A stretch of 64,000 bases of DNA, taken from assembly GCA_958496175.1 (NCBI GenBank), contig OY292275.1, positions 48,933,701 to 48,997,700 of the forward strand, given 5' to 3'. The notes beneath the pieces were generated by a model. It was not told where the DNA came from and did not search any database. It saw nothing but the letters and a program-made list of their open reading frames with translations. Positions 1-13,309 of the stretch are shown piece by piece. Made by a program: the position numbers and the translations under genes. The stretch comes from Sisyra terminalis. Its lineage: Eukaryota > Arthropoda > Insecta > Neuroptera > Sisyridae. Numbering within the stretch: the first letter of the stretch is position 1; the number at the start of each line of letters is the position of its first letter.

Positions 1-432
1 AATTATAGACCGCTGCCAATCGAAAATTAGTAGAACCATCACTGGCGCTCCTAAGTACGTGCGAAATTCTATAATACTTAGAGATACCGACACTGAAACA
101 GTCAAAGAAGTCACTTTGAAAATTAGTAAAACCTACAAGAAAAGACTCGGCTCACATCCGAATCAATCAGCCAGGAAGATCTTAAAAGCCAAACGTTTCA
201 CGAGACTCAAGCGAAATGATCCACTGAACCTAATGGAGTAAATACGAAACCAATAGTTGAGACCAATGATGGGCCCACCTTCCACATCCAATTCTACACA
301 TAGGTGTAGAGAGGAATAATTACTTTAGTTTCTTTAGATTTAGTTTTAGACTTAAGAGTTGTAATAAATTTTGTTAGAGATATATTTATATTTATTCAAA
401 AATTATAAATAAAAATGATACCAAAAAAAAAA
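1..432 (+). mobile_element. 3' end of Jockey-type non-LTR retrotransposon
   Basis: This covers the coding end (to 241) and an AT-rich 3' tail that reaches an A-run at about 423-432, which probably marks the poly(A) end of the insertion. An AATAAA-like word lies just before the A-run. The right boundary is inferred from the A-run only. Confidence 0.6.
2..241 (+). CDS. C-terminal end of a Jockey-type LINE reverse transcriptase (5' cut by window)
   Basis: An open frame runs from the window edge to a TAA stop. It starts IIDRCQSKISRTITGAPKYV, continues through a basic stretch with KRLGSHPNQSA, and ends RLKRNDPLNLME. This matches the end of ORF2 of Jockey-like non-LTR retrotransposons, where an 'S-K-x-x-R-x-I-T-x-A-P-x-Y-V' block, an 'HPN' motif and a terminal 'RLKRxxPxDL' are usual. 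That comparison is from family knowledge, not a search. The 80 codons seen contain no internal stop, so the copy may be fairly young. The reverse transcriptase core and endonuclease would lie left of the window. This is mobile-element coding sequence, not a host gene. The nearest ATG is not a true start, because the frame is open right to the edge. Confidence 0.8.
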   Translation: MIDRCQSKISRTITGAPKYVRNSIILRDTDTETVKEVTLKISKTYKKRLGSHPNQSARKILKAKRFTRLKRNDPLNLME

Positions 433-540
433 ATACTATCATTGTAATCTGCTCCAACGTACAATTGCATTACAATTTTATTTACTTTTGGAACAAAATT
501 CTCTTGTGACAAAACGATATTAGTATTTGAAAATGATAAT

Positions 541-605
541 TAACGCTCCAAAATGCTAGAGTCGCTTATGACCTTAAAAGTTATATAGCGACGGTAAATA
601 ATAAT
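541..605 (+). repeat. 3' fragment of a SINE, second copy at 4622-4805
   Basis: The segment ends AGCGACGGTAAATAATAA. Read on the other strand, 4620-4665 carries a closely matching block (CTAGAGT.GCT...AGTTATA.AGCGACGGTAAATAA). Two copies in opposite orientation indicate a dispersed element. Only the 3' part is present here. Confidence 0.55.
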
Positions 606-3060
606 TAGAAAAATAATTTGATGTCAACGAGCAAAAGTAAATTTTATGTTACCATATGTAAATTTTAATAAATCGTCAAATTGATAATTTTTTCTTTAAA
701 ATTCATAAAGACATAAGCAAAATTTTCGTCATATAAATGTTGGATCATACTCATGTAACTTTATTGATTTTTCAATAAAATCAGTAGGTAACAGTAGTAG
801 CAACTTATATGTCTTATATTTGAACAATCAAAAAAACATAATTTTTAACTTAAACAAATGTAGTTCTTGGCAATTAATTTGATTTTATTGATATCAGGCC
901 TTCGCAAAAAAACTAGTAAATGATAATGAAACGTAGTAAAATATATATAACGTAGTAAAAAAGTAGCCTACGTACGCTGAAGTCAAACTTTTTCCAATTA
1001 ATCAGCGTGGCGAATTTAAACTTTTCATATTTCGTTTTTGATTTTTTACGTTTGAGTGAATAATTATATATTCATGCTCACATATCACTGAATAATTGTT
1101 ACTATTCAAATTTGAACAGTGGTTCAGAAAAAAATGCTCTTTATTATTCAACGAAGCTTTATACTTACATAAACTATAGAGAAAATCAAATTGTATATGA
1201 TAGGTATACTGAATTGCATATGATAGGTTTTTTGAGACTTAGAAATTTTTCAACTGTCATTATTGAGGCCATATTGTATATCAACAATACCGTTAAAGTA
1301 CATGCACAAGAGTGCAAATATTGTGTTTATTTATTATTTTTAATCTTAATTTTATTTATAAGTTAATTCTCTTAAACCACAAATAATTAAAAACATTTTA
1401 ATTTAATTTTAATATGTGCAAATTTTAAGTCAATCAGTTTTTATTGCAGAATTATTTAAAACGAATTTTTACTTACTCCTTAAATTTTCAATGGGTTACT
1501 TAAAACGACAAAAAGTCGTTTTAAAATAAAAAACGTAAATCTATTTAGTAAATACTTACCAATAAAAATTATCCACAATTAAATCCTCAAACCCTACAAA
1601 TTACCTTGTACCTATTACGTGTATCATATACATTATAGTTAGGGTTTAAAGTATCAATTAAAATCTCCAATATAATAAATGTTTTGATGTATTTTGTATT
1701 GTTCGAGGGTATCATTGTGGACAATTTCTGTCAACATCTTCTATCGGTAGCTACGGAATTTTTTTTCGTCTTTTTTTTTTTTTGAACAATTTTTAGTCGT
1801 TAATTGTTTTATTTATGCCATTGATTATATAAATCGCAAGTAAAAAAATCACCGAAATTAGTGTTAGAATAGTCGATTTGCTCTATATATTAATAAATAT
1901 TTATTTTATCTTTGGTTAAATCGTATGTAAAAAAGGAAGTCCTTTCACATATACATTGCCTATAACTTATATAGCAGAACTAGACAAATCTTTACGTGAG
2001 CTTTTTCATAAACGTTCTTTTCAATGATCTTTAAGTATTGATATTTTTTTGGGGTTTATTTGTCAAAGAAAAAAAAGCAAATCGATGTAGATTACAATTG
2101 CTAATTACAATAAATTATTTTGGAATCTTTTGTTAATATTTTAACTAGAGGAACCTTCGGTGAACTTTGAACTACCTAAAATTGAATTGCGAAAATTAAT
2201 TGATGTCAGTAATAATGCCACAATTTTAATTATTCATAAATACACATTTTTATGCTTGATTCAAACAAATTAAGTGTGTTTTTTAAATATACATTTTATT
2301 TTACTTATTCATACCAATAAAAACATTGAACATATTAAAACCAATATATGTACATACAAAAATTCATAAAAGCTCACTTATTCATGAGATTTTGGACATA
2401 CATAGATATTTCCAAACATAAACTTATTTTTGGCGGTTTTGTGTCCCTCGAAATTGTATTTTTCTTTTGACCAATTTACCCCTAAGGACGCTATTAGTCA
2501 GAGACTGGATGCTTGCTGGGAATGTTCCTATTTCCTCAGTACTTTTTTAAGCAGAATATTAGTTTGTTCTTTTATCATTATATGTACACTTTAGCACTTG
2601 GTCAAAGTGGTTCACCTTTCTGCATTAATACAACGTAACTTGTAGTTACAAAAGTTCTTGAATTATTTTTACAAAGGTTTTTGCTTTTAATATATTATTA
2701 TGTTAAACATGATTATTTGAATTTATTAGAAATCCAATTGCGTTATACATATGTTTATAAAACCTTTTCGAATGAACTATTAATAGATACAGTTGAAATT
2801 GGCTCAATCATGATTTAGTGGACACACAAAAGAAAAATATTCTGGAAAAACTGAATACCTTGAATTTAATATTTAAAGATAAATAACTTTTTACTAATCA
2901 TTTTATCGGTCGGAAATCAATCAAATTCCTACTTGTTGACAATCTAATTTTCAAAAAAAATATTTGATATTCGTTATTTTGTGTTAATTTTCCAGCAGCA
3001 AAAAGATATATTTCACAAGTAAACAAAAACACATTTAAATTAAGAACAAACATAAAGTTG
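606..3060. other. AT-rich intergenic sequence
   Basis: No coding or RNA gene is seen. The 84-codon frame at 1112-1366 has no recognisable domain and looks like chance. A small inverted-repeat element at 1565-1730 is listed separately. Confidence 0.5.
1565..1730. mobile_element. Small MITE-like element with ~30-bp inverted ends
   Basis: The left end reads AAATTATCCACAATTAAAT. The complement of the right end reads AGAAATTGTCCACAATGATA. The match continues through TCCTCAAACCC versus CCCTCGAAC. The element is about 165 bp, AT-rich and noncoding. Superfamily and target duplication were not resolved. Confidence 0.5.
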
Positions 3061-4340
3061 AAAATTTATGTCAAATTTATAATTTTAAACAAACTTGTTA
3101 CAGAGTAGAAATCTTGATTGATAACATAGCGATAACGTAAACTCTAACTCATATGCAAAACAAAGTGGACGATGTTGACATAAATTTATTTGAATGCAAC
3201 CAAATAAAATCGTATGCAAATGCATCAGCGATTTATCTATCGACAAGTTTATGGCAGCCATTTTGCAAGCATCATTTCCATGTTGCGATATCAATGCATC
3301 AATGTTTTACGTGAAATCTTACGCAAAACCTTTGCCTTACGAAGTTTATGTTGTCAATCGAGCAGATCGCCACATACATACATTAAACCACATAGAGCCT
3401 TGGGCGGTCCAATTGTTTCTATAGCTTTTGCAAAACTTTCAATTTGTATCGGTGATATTTTTATCGGAAATAATTCCTTTATTTTTGGACACAAAGATGC
3501 TTACATGAATCTATTTTGGTTTAACGCCAGGAAATCGAATCGTCTTAGTTTCATCCGTAATGTTTGTCCAGAGGGGCCAGCGGTTTCAGGACAAACATTG
3601 CGGCTTCACTAAGTAACTGATACGATTCCCGTGTCTCAAGTCATATTCGGTTTCACTTTGTGGTTCTCTTAAACTACCGACAAAATCCTACCGCATGTGC
3701 CTTCTCAAACAACCCTCCATCTCGTAGTATTTATTCAAATGTTCAAATCTCAAAACAATTGCACTCGTCTTAAAAAATTGATGAGTAATAAACCAGCAAA
3801 GGTGGGTCCAAAAAAAGCCCAACATAAATAACGAGACGAAGCACGTTGAATGCAAATATGAAAATTTGAATATTAAAAAGTGCCATAAATAAAAATAACA
3901 CAAAACATACGGTCGTAAAGTACGTTCACGATGAGTTAAAATGTGAGCTCATAAATGTCCACCCTCGCACGCAACTCATCCCAAATGGGGTCTGGACACA
4001 AAGCCACTTGCGACAACGAATCACATGAAACTCATCTCTAATAAATGTTTGCGGATTATTTGGCTTCTTGTGTGCTGATCTTTGGGACTGATGGCAATGA
4101 CGAAGATGAGTCCAAGATGCGAACGTGACACCCATTCGCCTCGTGCTTCCATTCAAATTCTTCCATCGCATTCGTTTTGCGTAATGAGTAACTCGAAACC
4201 ATTTTATGTTTGACTCCATTTTCAGCGTTGCAAATCACGAAAATTACGCTACGTGAAACAATTTCAACATTGTGTAACACCAAATATTCGGTTTGAACAT
4301 TTCGGCACAACAGAATTTTGACGTACAATAAGCAAAATGA
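3061..4340. promoter_or_regulatory. Complex, GC-elevated noncoding island (candidate regulatory element)
   Basis: Base composition and word complexity rise clearly against the flanks, and CpG words are frequent. Several overlapping short frames on both strands (within 3085-4328) reflect fewer AT-rich stops; none has a recognisable domain. The block fits a conserved noncoding element near a developmental gene. That is inference; it could also be an old single-copy remnant. Confidence 0.3.
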
Positions 4341-4621
4341 TAGAAAAAGGTTTTAGGCATCCTATAGGTAAATAACGAAAATTATAAACTAATCCAAATG
4401 ATTAGCAACGACTTGAAGATCTCTTGTAAAATTAATTTTCTTGAATGTTAATTTGAGTCAAATGAAAAAATCAGATCAAAAAAATGCATGTTATAAATTC
4501 AGTTAATGCATTAATCCATATTGCAAATTGGTAGAATTTACATTCACGTTAATGTATAACAAATATTAACTTCTTTCCATTTCTTAGCATTCAAAATTTA
4601 TTCTTTTTTTTATTTGTTATT

Positions 4622-4805
4622 TACCGTCGCTTTATAACTACTAACGTCCTTTAGCAACTCTAGGGTTAATCGGTTAATTCTAGGGTTAATCCTATATCGA
4701 GAAATATTGAAAAATTTGCACCATACGAGGATCGAACCCACTAATATTTCTTATCTCAAATAATCGAAAACTTTTAACGTTACTTCTTGGGCCATGAAAT
4801 TTTTA
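4622..4805 (-). mobile_element. tRNA-related SINE
   Basis: On the minus strand an A-box-like word (TGGCCCAAGAAG, 4785-4796) precedes a good B box (GGTTCGATCC, 4729-4738) by roughly 50 bases. An unrelated body follows, then a tail ending GCGACGGTAAATAAC and an A-rich run. Pol III internal promoter boxes plus a second tail copy at 541-605 support a tRNA-derived SINE. No cloverleaf can be folded, so it is not a tRNA gene. Confidence 0.55.
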
Positions 4806-5210
4806 ATTTAACCTCCGTTTAGGGGTGGATGCCAAATTCTCTCAACTATTAGGTAATGTTTATTTTTCGATATTCTATTCATTCAAAAGTTGTTCAAAAT
4901 AATCATGAAATATCGATAAATAGTGTTAAATATGGGACATTATTAAAGTGAGGAAAAACCCAAATTTTTAGTTCGGAAAAATTTATATTTTGGGAAAAAA
5001 ATGTTTTCTATATTATTGACTACCTATATGAGAATCCAAAAAAGATGGGTGCGCTGATGGGTCTTCTATGACGTCTAAGTCCATTTGTCGAAACCAAAAT
5101 ATAAACTGATAATTAAGCGGTTGTAAGAGAGTAAATTTTAAAAAAATATTTTCCGTGGTGGAAAATGTGAAAAATTGCGTAAAGTGTTATTATAAAACAA
5201 TATTAAAATT
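4806..5210. other. AT-rich intergenic sequence, nothing recognised
   Basis: No gene, repeat pair or composition shift was seen. Confidence 0.4.
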
Positions 5211-5215
5211 ATAAA

Positions 5216-5806
5216 CATACTCTCCAGAAATGATCCAAATACCTTTCTGGGGTCGATTTTTCATCGATATCATTCTATGGCTTTTTCTTCACTGTTTACT
5301 CTAGTCAACATTTGTAAATTATTGGAAAATCATTAACTATATTTTTCTCTCAATTTCAGAAATAATTTGATTCATTATTACAATTACTCCCCTTTTTACT
5401 TTCTATGGAATATAGATTAATAGTGTTAAGTGTATGTAAAAATTAAGCTTTTCATCATTCATTTCAATACTGAGTCTTTTAATATAAATAAGAAAAACTG
5501 TTTTTCTAAACGATCAAACTAAAATTTTACTTTGAAACATAATCTAATGAATAATTTTCTAAAGGTTCAAAAAATAATTGTCAAGGCCGGAAAATGAAGA
5601 AAATTATTTCTATATTTAAAAAAAATACGTGTCATTGTATATAACTTATTGGAAAACGTTATTTTCCCGATGATTCAAATTATATCTGGAATTGGGAGAA
5701 CAGTAAAATTAATAATTTTCCGATAATTCACAAATGTTGACTAAAGTAAACAGTGAAACAGTTTATCGACCCTAGGAAGGTATTTGGATCATTTCTGGAG
5801 GATATG
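5216..5806. mobile_element. Foldback element with ~150-bp inverted arms
   Basis: The left arm (about 5216-5376) and right arm (about 5665-5806) are reverse complements at roughly three-quarters identity. For example CCAGAAATGATCCAAATACC at 5224 pairs with GGTATTTGGATCATTTCTGG near 5779, and ACTGTTTACTCTAGTCAACA pairs with TGTTGACTAAAGTAAACAGT. The arms enclose a loop of about 290 bases. No coding capacity is seen, consistent with a nonautonomous foldback or MITE insertion. Confidence 0.7.
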
Positions 5807-7180
5807 TTGGTACTAAACAGATGCGTTCATACTTCAAGTTATAACTTTCTATGTCTTTTTATTGGCGAATAAACGAAAAAATTATAAATCAGAAAAAAAA
5901 ATATCAACAATAAGTGAACCCATTTGACTTAAATTTGGGCTTATTATAAAAGCATATAAAGGATACAACCAAAAGAAAAAAAAATAGCCTCCAATCTTCG
6001 TTATAACTATTTGAAGCAAATTATTTTTTTACTTCTTTGCTCAAATGACTAATTATAAATTGATTTCTAAAGGGTAAATTAATTATTTTTTTTCTTTAAA
6101 AATTTACAGTGTATTAATACATTTATTGACCTTACTTAATTTCAAATGTTGTAAATAGTTTAAACTATTTGCATTTAATTTGTACGATTTAAGCAACCTT
6201 ACAACTTGTGTTTAAATACATTTGTCGTAGAAAAATTTCCGTGAGATTTTAAAGTTTCCGTAGGTACTGTGACATCATTTTAATACTGAGTCAATAGAAG
6301 CTTAAGCTTAGCTTTAGGCATTTTGATTTTATTAATTTCTTTACATTTTAAAATAATAATTCTTTGATTTTATCTAGCAAAGCTAAAAAATCAAAAGCTG
6401 CACTATATTTTGATATTAGTTTGGAACATTTACATTACGTTCATTGGAAAAAAAAGCATTTGTTAATTTACAAATTTAAATTTTCAATAACTTTAACTTT
6501 ATTGATCGCATTGCAAACAAAGAATTCATTTTTATGCAGAAATATATTTCAATTTAGGTAAAAGCATTTATTTCTTCGTGATTTATTTTCTTTCATCTCA
6601 TTTTTCAATTAAATTTCCCTTCAACTCTTTAAAAAACTTAGCTCATTATTTTCTTGAATAAGTTCATCGACCATACTGTATATTACATTAATATATTACG
6701 CGGGAAATCCAAAAGTTTCGTACTACAAATTTCCATTTTCCTCTTCGATTCAATTGGCTCGATTTCCTCTTAACCTATCGATTTCTATTATACCAAATAG
6801 AGCAACACAATGTCTAACTTAAACAACAGTAATATCTCTTACTGATATGTGATTTATTTCCTTACCATAATTATTTCCGATTTATCTCATAACGATACTT
6901 TTCCGCCCAATTTTAGACATCGTAAAAGCATCCTATAAATCTAAAAAAAAAAATGACTAGTAAACTGATTTTGGAAATAAAACGAAAAAAAAAATGGAAC
7001 GTTGCGACTTTTCTTTTATCTATTCTGTCACTAAAGTTGATAGTTTCTCGTTAGAAATTTTTATGATTAATTGCTTGCCAGAATGTCAAAATTTTAGAGT
7101 TTGATATTTGATATTTCTTTGGCTTGTACGACGCAAATGTGTAATGGATGTTTCTAGTCATTTTCTAATGTGTTTTTGTT
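5807..7180. other. AT-rich intergenic sequence
   Basis: Homopolymer-rich AT sequence. The 65-codon frame at 6364-6561 has no domain and is not supported as a gene. Confidence 0.4.
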
Positions 7181-8200
7181 GTATTTTGATACAAAAATTG
7201 CAGTAAAAACTGGCATTATGTAAGAGAATTAGTGGCAACTATCGCGATGATGGACGCTATGGTATATCACAAGGTAAAACTTGGCTCTGTGTCTTCGTAC
7301 CTAATTATGTTTAAGTCGGTAATTAATAAATTTGAAAACTTTGTACATTTTGCGTCGGTTTTCAAGCAGAAGCATCTATCAAATTACTCGTCGTGATAGC
7401 GAAACGAAAAACGAGGAAATTCAGAAGTAGAAAAAGTTGAAATGTTTCAAGTAAAACGATACTAATTTAGACATGATACACGTGTTGTTTGTACGCCTCA
7501 AATCTAAGTCACATTTATTATTTTTCTAATTACACGCTCCATGAAGATGGTGAAGAGATTTTGTTGATTGAGCTTTTCAAGTCATCAGAAAACCAAACTT
7601 ATTACAGTTGCAATACGACGCAATACCACATATTTGGGTAAATAAAATGATAAAAAAAACTATGCAAATCAATCAGAATCTAGACCAATCATCATGAAAC
7701 AGATGTTATGAAAATTCTTTGCGTATTCTCGGTGCGTTTGATACCGGTTGGATAACCCACTTTACAAATATTGCCTTTGCCAAATGCAATTGTGACAACG
7801 ATCGACCGCCACAATGAGACATAGACTTAAATGGCAAACGGCTTGATTCTGTAAGCAGCAATATTCCTAGTCTAATGTCATTGGATTGGAGGATTTTGTC
7901 CACCCGATATCACCGATTGCCGATACAAAGTCATTCAAGACGTTTGAGTAAGATGAATGTTCCATTTGTCGTGACTACGTTAGCCTCAAATGCTTATCGA
8001 TATATAAGTAATATACCAATAGTAATGCATTGAGGCTGTCCCGTGGATTCTTTTTGTCGCAACAAAAGCTTTCCATTTTCACCGGTTTCTCCAATTTCAG
8101 CGATGATTATTTCCATCTTATTAGTGGCAGAACCATAATGAATGCTTACGATCGCAATACTCAGTCTAATTTAGAAAAGTAAACCAATTATTTTGCTCGA
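7181..8200. promoter_or_regulatory. GC-elevated noncoding island (candidate regulatory element)
   Basis: A complex, non-repetitive block with CpG words set in AT-rich flanks. A 65-codon minus frame (7706-7903) shows no domain. Possible conserved noncoding element; alignment with related insects would decide. Confidence 0.25.
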
Positions 8201-11200
8201 AAATTTGTCAAAAATACTTACATGCAACGAAAATTATACAAATATGTATAATTATAGTGTAAACTGGTAATGCACCACTTAACAAATTAGTATTTTTTAT
8301 ACGTATAATCATAATACAATTTTATTCTTTCCAAAATTCTATTGGAAAAAAACGAAATGAAAACATTATTGACATAATTATTTTAATTTGTAGAAATATT
8401 TCATAAATCGAGGTGGATATCATATGGACTTAATTTAGAAACTCATCAGTATGTTCATAAGAAAAAAAGTGGCTAACTTTTAAAAATATTGGAATTTAGT
8501 TTCCAAATTAAGTTACAAAGTTACAAAATTAAGTCAAAAAATATATTTTGATTGTGGAAATATTAGTTTATTAAATTTTCAGAAAGAAGATTATTGGGAT
8601 AATTTAAAACTAGGGATTATAATACCGGATCAAAAGTTCAATACCAGTATTCGGTAGTTTTTGGATCTTAATACCGGAATACCGGTTTGAATATTGATTA
8701 TTACAATTTAAAAAAAAAGAACAGGTATTTCTTTGTTTTATTTGTCAGTTTTATTATAAAGAGTTTATATCATAAAAAATCATTTGTAACTTACAAATTA
8801 TTAAAAATATTAAGAATCACAAAATAGTAAAGGAACGACATACTTCGTACGTATTTAAATCACAAAATAATATAAATATTCAGTCAATGAACTATTACAA
8901 ATCATTGAAATGTGATCTTTATAAACATAAGGAATCAATTGTACTATCATTAAACCTGGATAGTAATTCTGTGTAAAAATTCCCAGCTATCAAAAACGCT
9001 CATTTAATATCTACGCTAGTTGGTAGTACTGCTAGCAAGGCGCGGTATATTTTTTCCAAGTATTTATTTCTAAATCTCTCATCTTCTAATGAATCGATTT
9101 AGTCAATAAAGTCATAAAAACATTATTTGCAAAGTTTTTATGCTTTAAGTTGCAAAATTTTCACAATTATGGCGAATATTTTCTTATCATAATTATATTT
9201 CGTCGATACTTTTTATTATTGCGAAACAATTTGTAATGGTTGAATAACTCCATTGTAGTAATTTTATCTAAAAATTTTAAAGATAATTGGTTCGAAAAAC
9301 GATTTCTGTAACCATTTACAAACATTCATTTATTTATAAATAATTATATGTTGACATATTATCTTTTCTTTAAGCCTTTTTCGGATACCTACTGTAAATT
9401 ATTCAATGCAAATGATGAAAGTGATGGAAGTAAATATTTTCGTTTGATATATTTATTTCATGATTTTTTTTTCTATTATTGTTTCATAAACTAAAGTTAA
9501 ACTTAACATTTGTTGTTCAATTGTTTAATTTAAGTTTTTGAATATATTATTTTTTTTTTTATTAATCTCATTAAATTTGGCTTTATACCTTCTTCTTTTA
9601 ATTGGATATAGAATTAAAGTTACTTTTTTCCAGAGATAACTTCAAACTTATAATAAACAATTTGATAATTTGAAAAACAGATTATATTGTAGGTATGTTT
9701 AAATCAATTAATCATAATTATATGACTTATAAACAATAGTTTAGTAGACATTTTTTTTTGTACAATTATTCGTATATATTCTTTATGAACTTCAACAGTG
9801 AATTTTTTTTATTACTTATTAAGAAAATAAATAAGTTGTAATTTTTTAACTACACTCATCTATTGCATATTTGAAGAGTTGAATTAATATTTTGAAAATT
9901 TTCCAGACAATTTTTCATAATTTGTGTAGACATATTTTCTCTGAAAACAAAGTCAAATCATATAAATTTCTAATGATTAAATTGAAAAAAAATTGGTATA
10001 GAAAAAATTTTGACTTTTCGATTCAATTCATATTTTTATCATTCAGTCGATATTTTTGGTATAATAATAGGTACTGTTTAGGGACATGATATTCAAGAAC
10101 AAAGTTCGGTTAATTAAAAATCTATTTTTTCTTTGTAAAAATAATTGGAATTGGGAAAATCAATTTTCCTTTTTTTTAAAAGAATTCCTGTGTCTGCTTT
10201 CTTTCCTTATGTTAATGTTATTGTCGTTGATAATAATTAAAAATTATTTATAATTATCTATTATTATTAATGATTAACAAAAGTCCTGGATAAAGTAAGT
10301 AGTTTTACCATTACGGTACTCTCTACCACTCCGAACTCATGTCTGTACTCGGAAGTATTGCAGACGTTTAAAATCGATAGTGAACAAAAAATCGATTCTT
10401 AATTAATCTAATTTTTAATATTAAAATCGTTTGGTAAAATTAATTTTTATAAAAGAAATATTTGATTTGTTCTATAATATATCTATAGTGCTGCTATCAT
10501 TTAAAAAAAATTTGATGAAAACATTAGATTAACGTTACAATAGCAACAATTAATTTTTTATCAGTCAATTTGTTCAATTATTTAAAAATATATATTGTAA
10601 TCGTAATTTTTGTACGATCTTAAACATATTTTTCTGGTTAAGAATTTAAAAATAACAACGAAAAGACACAAATAAAAAAAATACTTATATCAAAAAGTCT
10701 ACTTTAAGTACCTTTACGTGTAATTTAAGATTGAAATTTTAGCCGAAATCAATTTTGCTATTTATAATTGTTCGTACTACACTTTTTAAATTACTTTTCA
10801 ATACCATCAACCATCAAAATTTCTGTCACTTACCCAGTTAATTTGGCAAGAATTAATTTTTCCAACTTCCGAATTGAATATTTTACATTGAAAATTTGTC
10901 TTCTCATGTCGCATTATTTAAAAAGATTTCCAACATCCGGCACCAATTCGTTATAATGTTGTGAAGATGAAGAAAAAAAATGAAAAAATAATTGGATTGA
11001 ATTTTTCAAATTAAAAAAAATGGTAAAGAAAATTAAAAAAGAAATAGATTGTGTAGGAATGTATGTTTTTTCCGTTGAGAAAATAAAGACCGTGAAGAAT
11101 AAAAAGCGAGGCATTTCGTCCAATTTACGTTTGATAAAAGTAAATTGCAAATATTACGCGAGTAGCAAAATATCGTTTATTTCTAGATTATATAATAACT

Positions 11201-11285
11201 TGTTCGACATTTGTTCTTTAAACACAGACACAGAAACATATACATTTTATGTTTGCTTATTTTGCTCATTCATTCGACTTCGTTA
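8201..11285. other. AT-rich intergenic desert
   Basis: Mostly low-complexity AT sequence. At 8626-8690 CCGG-centred words (ATACCGGAATACCGGT) resemble the ends of some hAT elements, but no partner end was found. Short frames at 9892, 10768, 10914 and 11020 are lysine/phenylalanine-rich chance frames. Confidence 0.4.
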
Positions 11286-11990
11286 ACTTTAATCACATCA
11301 AATTGCATTTAACAATAAATGTGAAATAAGGCGGAGGACGGAATATGTGTGGACTTGTAATACACATTTTTATCGTCAAACGCCTAATGCACATCCGTGG
11401 CTTCTACCTGTAACCATTTTATTATTTTCTTTGTATCCACAATACATATTATTAAATTGAATTTTCCTCGCACATTTGATTGAAAAGCCGACTCGTTATG
11501 AAGCATGTTATCACAATGAAATAAAAATCTACTCCTCCATGTAATTGCGCCGACGAACAAGTGACATATTCCGTGAAGAGATGATTACCAACGATTGATT
11601 TCATGAAAACAAAGCACAACGCACATTATGTATGTGTAATTTACCTGGAAGCTGAAATTTTGCTGTTGAAAAAGAATGCCATAAAACAACACCAATTCTT
11701 CTGTTCCTAATTGTTACACGCGGCTGCCAGATAACGACAACCGACGGCTTTGCCTCACCATGTTGGCTTTTTGCTCTTCGTATAAAACCATCAGAATCGC
11801 AATCGTTGAAAAATACGACATACAAAAGGCGGTACCTTCTGCTGAACACTTTTTGTTCCAACGTTTCACAAACAAGGTTGCACGAAAATTCCTTGAATTT
11901 GTCATATAGCTACGATAGTCCATCAAATGTACGGCTGTGACTAATTGACGAGGAAAGATCAAAAAAGCTCAAGAAAAAAAATAGCATTGG
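11286..11990. promoter_or_regulatory. GC-elevated noncoding island (candidate regulatory element)
   Basis: Complex sequence between AT-rich flanks, with two overlapping minus-strand frames (11601-11861, 11714-11962) lacking domains. Candidate conserved noncoding element only. Confidence 0.25.
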
Positions 11991-13309
11991 AATAAAAGAC
12001 ACTGACAAAAGAGTCGAGGTAACGAAAAATTTTCTCCGGAAATAATTCAATGGAGATAAAATGATAGTTGACATCATAAAACAATAATTGTTAAACTAAA
12101 AAGTTTAGATTTTAAAATGTTTTTATTTGACATTGTTGGTTTTCTTATCCATGGTTTTATTATGCATTAATGATTCTTATTTTCTGGATACTTTTTAATA
12201 TTTGATGTTTTTATTAATTTTTTTGTGCTACGTTTCGCCACTTTCTCAGCTTCTTCAGGTCAATTCTTCAATTACAAACATCAAATTTTTAAATCCATGT
12301 AAAATAATCTTTCTCATAATAATTCAATAAATTTAAAATATTATTTTATTTTATTTTATGAAATAATCTTTTGTTGGCGAACTTTGAAATTATTTGATGA
12401 AAATAATTGTACATTATAACCTGCAATCAAAATTATATTTTTCTAATAATTTTTCAAAAAGTTTCAAAACACCATAGTTAAAAATATCAAAAGATGCATT
12501 TCGTATATTTCAGAAATTGATTTATTTTTGTTACCAATTAGGTACATGTGAATAGTTAACTTTATTGACTGATTCAAGAAAGTGTTCTTAAAGCAAAGAA
12601 TATATTTGCTTTCTAAGGATGGAACTAAATACCTTTAGACTCATTTTTCTTTAGTATAATAAACAATACAAAGTTTAAAGTTTTGAAATTTGCTTCTTAA
12701 TTTTTCTTAAAAGTGTAATCATTCTTTCATTCGATCAAAAATGTTTAAACAAATTTTCGTAGAATTTGAAATAATTTAATTTAGTTTACTGATAAAAATA
12801 CGGTAATTCTGGTTTTACTTTTTTAAAAAGAAAACTATACTTGCTGTAACATATTTTCAAAAATCAATTGTGTTATTTTAAAATTTTCCTGAACATTTTT
12901 GGAATCAGAGAACCAAATTCTGAATATAGCCATTGGTCATTCTTTAGAACTTTAATAGTTTTGATGTCAACGTATTCGCTCAAAATACTTCTCTGTATTT
13001 TCCTTTTAATTTTGATAAAAATATTTTTTTTTCATATGATTTGTATTGCAAATTGGTATTCTTATAAAGTTAGTCAAATGATGACAATCAGCGAATAAAA
13101 GTAGAAAAATAATTACAACTCTTAACAGTTAGTAGACGAATTCATTGAAAATAGACAATTGCAGGAGGAATAAATAGGGTACATAGGTGGAAATCTAACA
13201 ATATCATCAAACCTTTGTAGTAGCATTCTGTCTCCTTCGATTTTTATTTTTTTTACACAGAATAGATTAGAAAAGTGGTCTTAGAAAATAGAGACGAAAG
13301 TTTATTGAT
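11991..13309. other. AT-rich intergenic sequence with one hammerhead-like word
   Basis: AT-rich and without recognisable genes. On the minus strand at 12231-12258 the words CTGAAGAA, a short GCT/GGC stem and CGAAACG recur as in the hairpin at 50.8 kb. The 76-codon frame at 12868 is hydrophobic chance sequence. Confidence 0.35.

Noticed and set aside
3085..4328. Overlapping ORFs up to 132 codons
   Set aside because: Frames overlap on both strands, lack domains and lack splice support; they reflect lower AT content.
4727..4800. Possible tRNA gene on the minus strand
   Set aside because: B and A boxes are present but no acceptor stem or anticodon arm can be paired; a SINE explains it better.
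8626..8700. CCGGTA-rich segment as a transposon end
   Set aside because: No partner inverted end or target duplication was found nearby.
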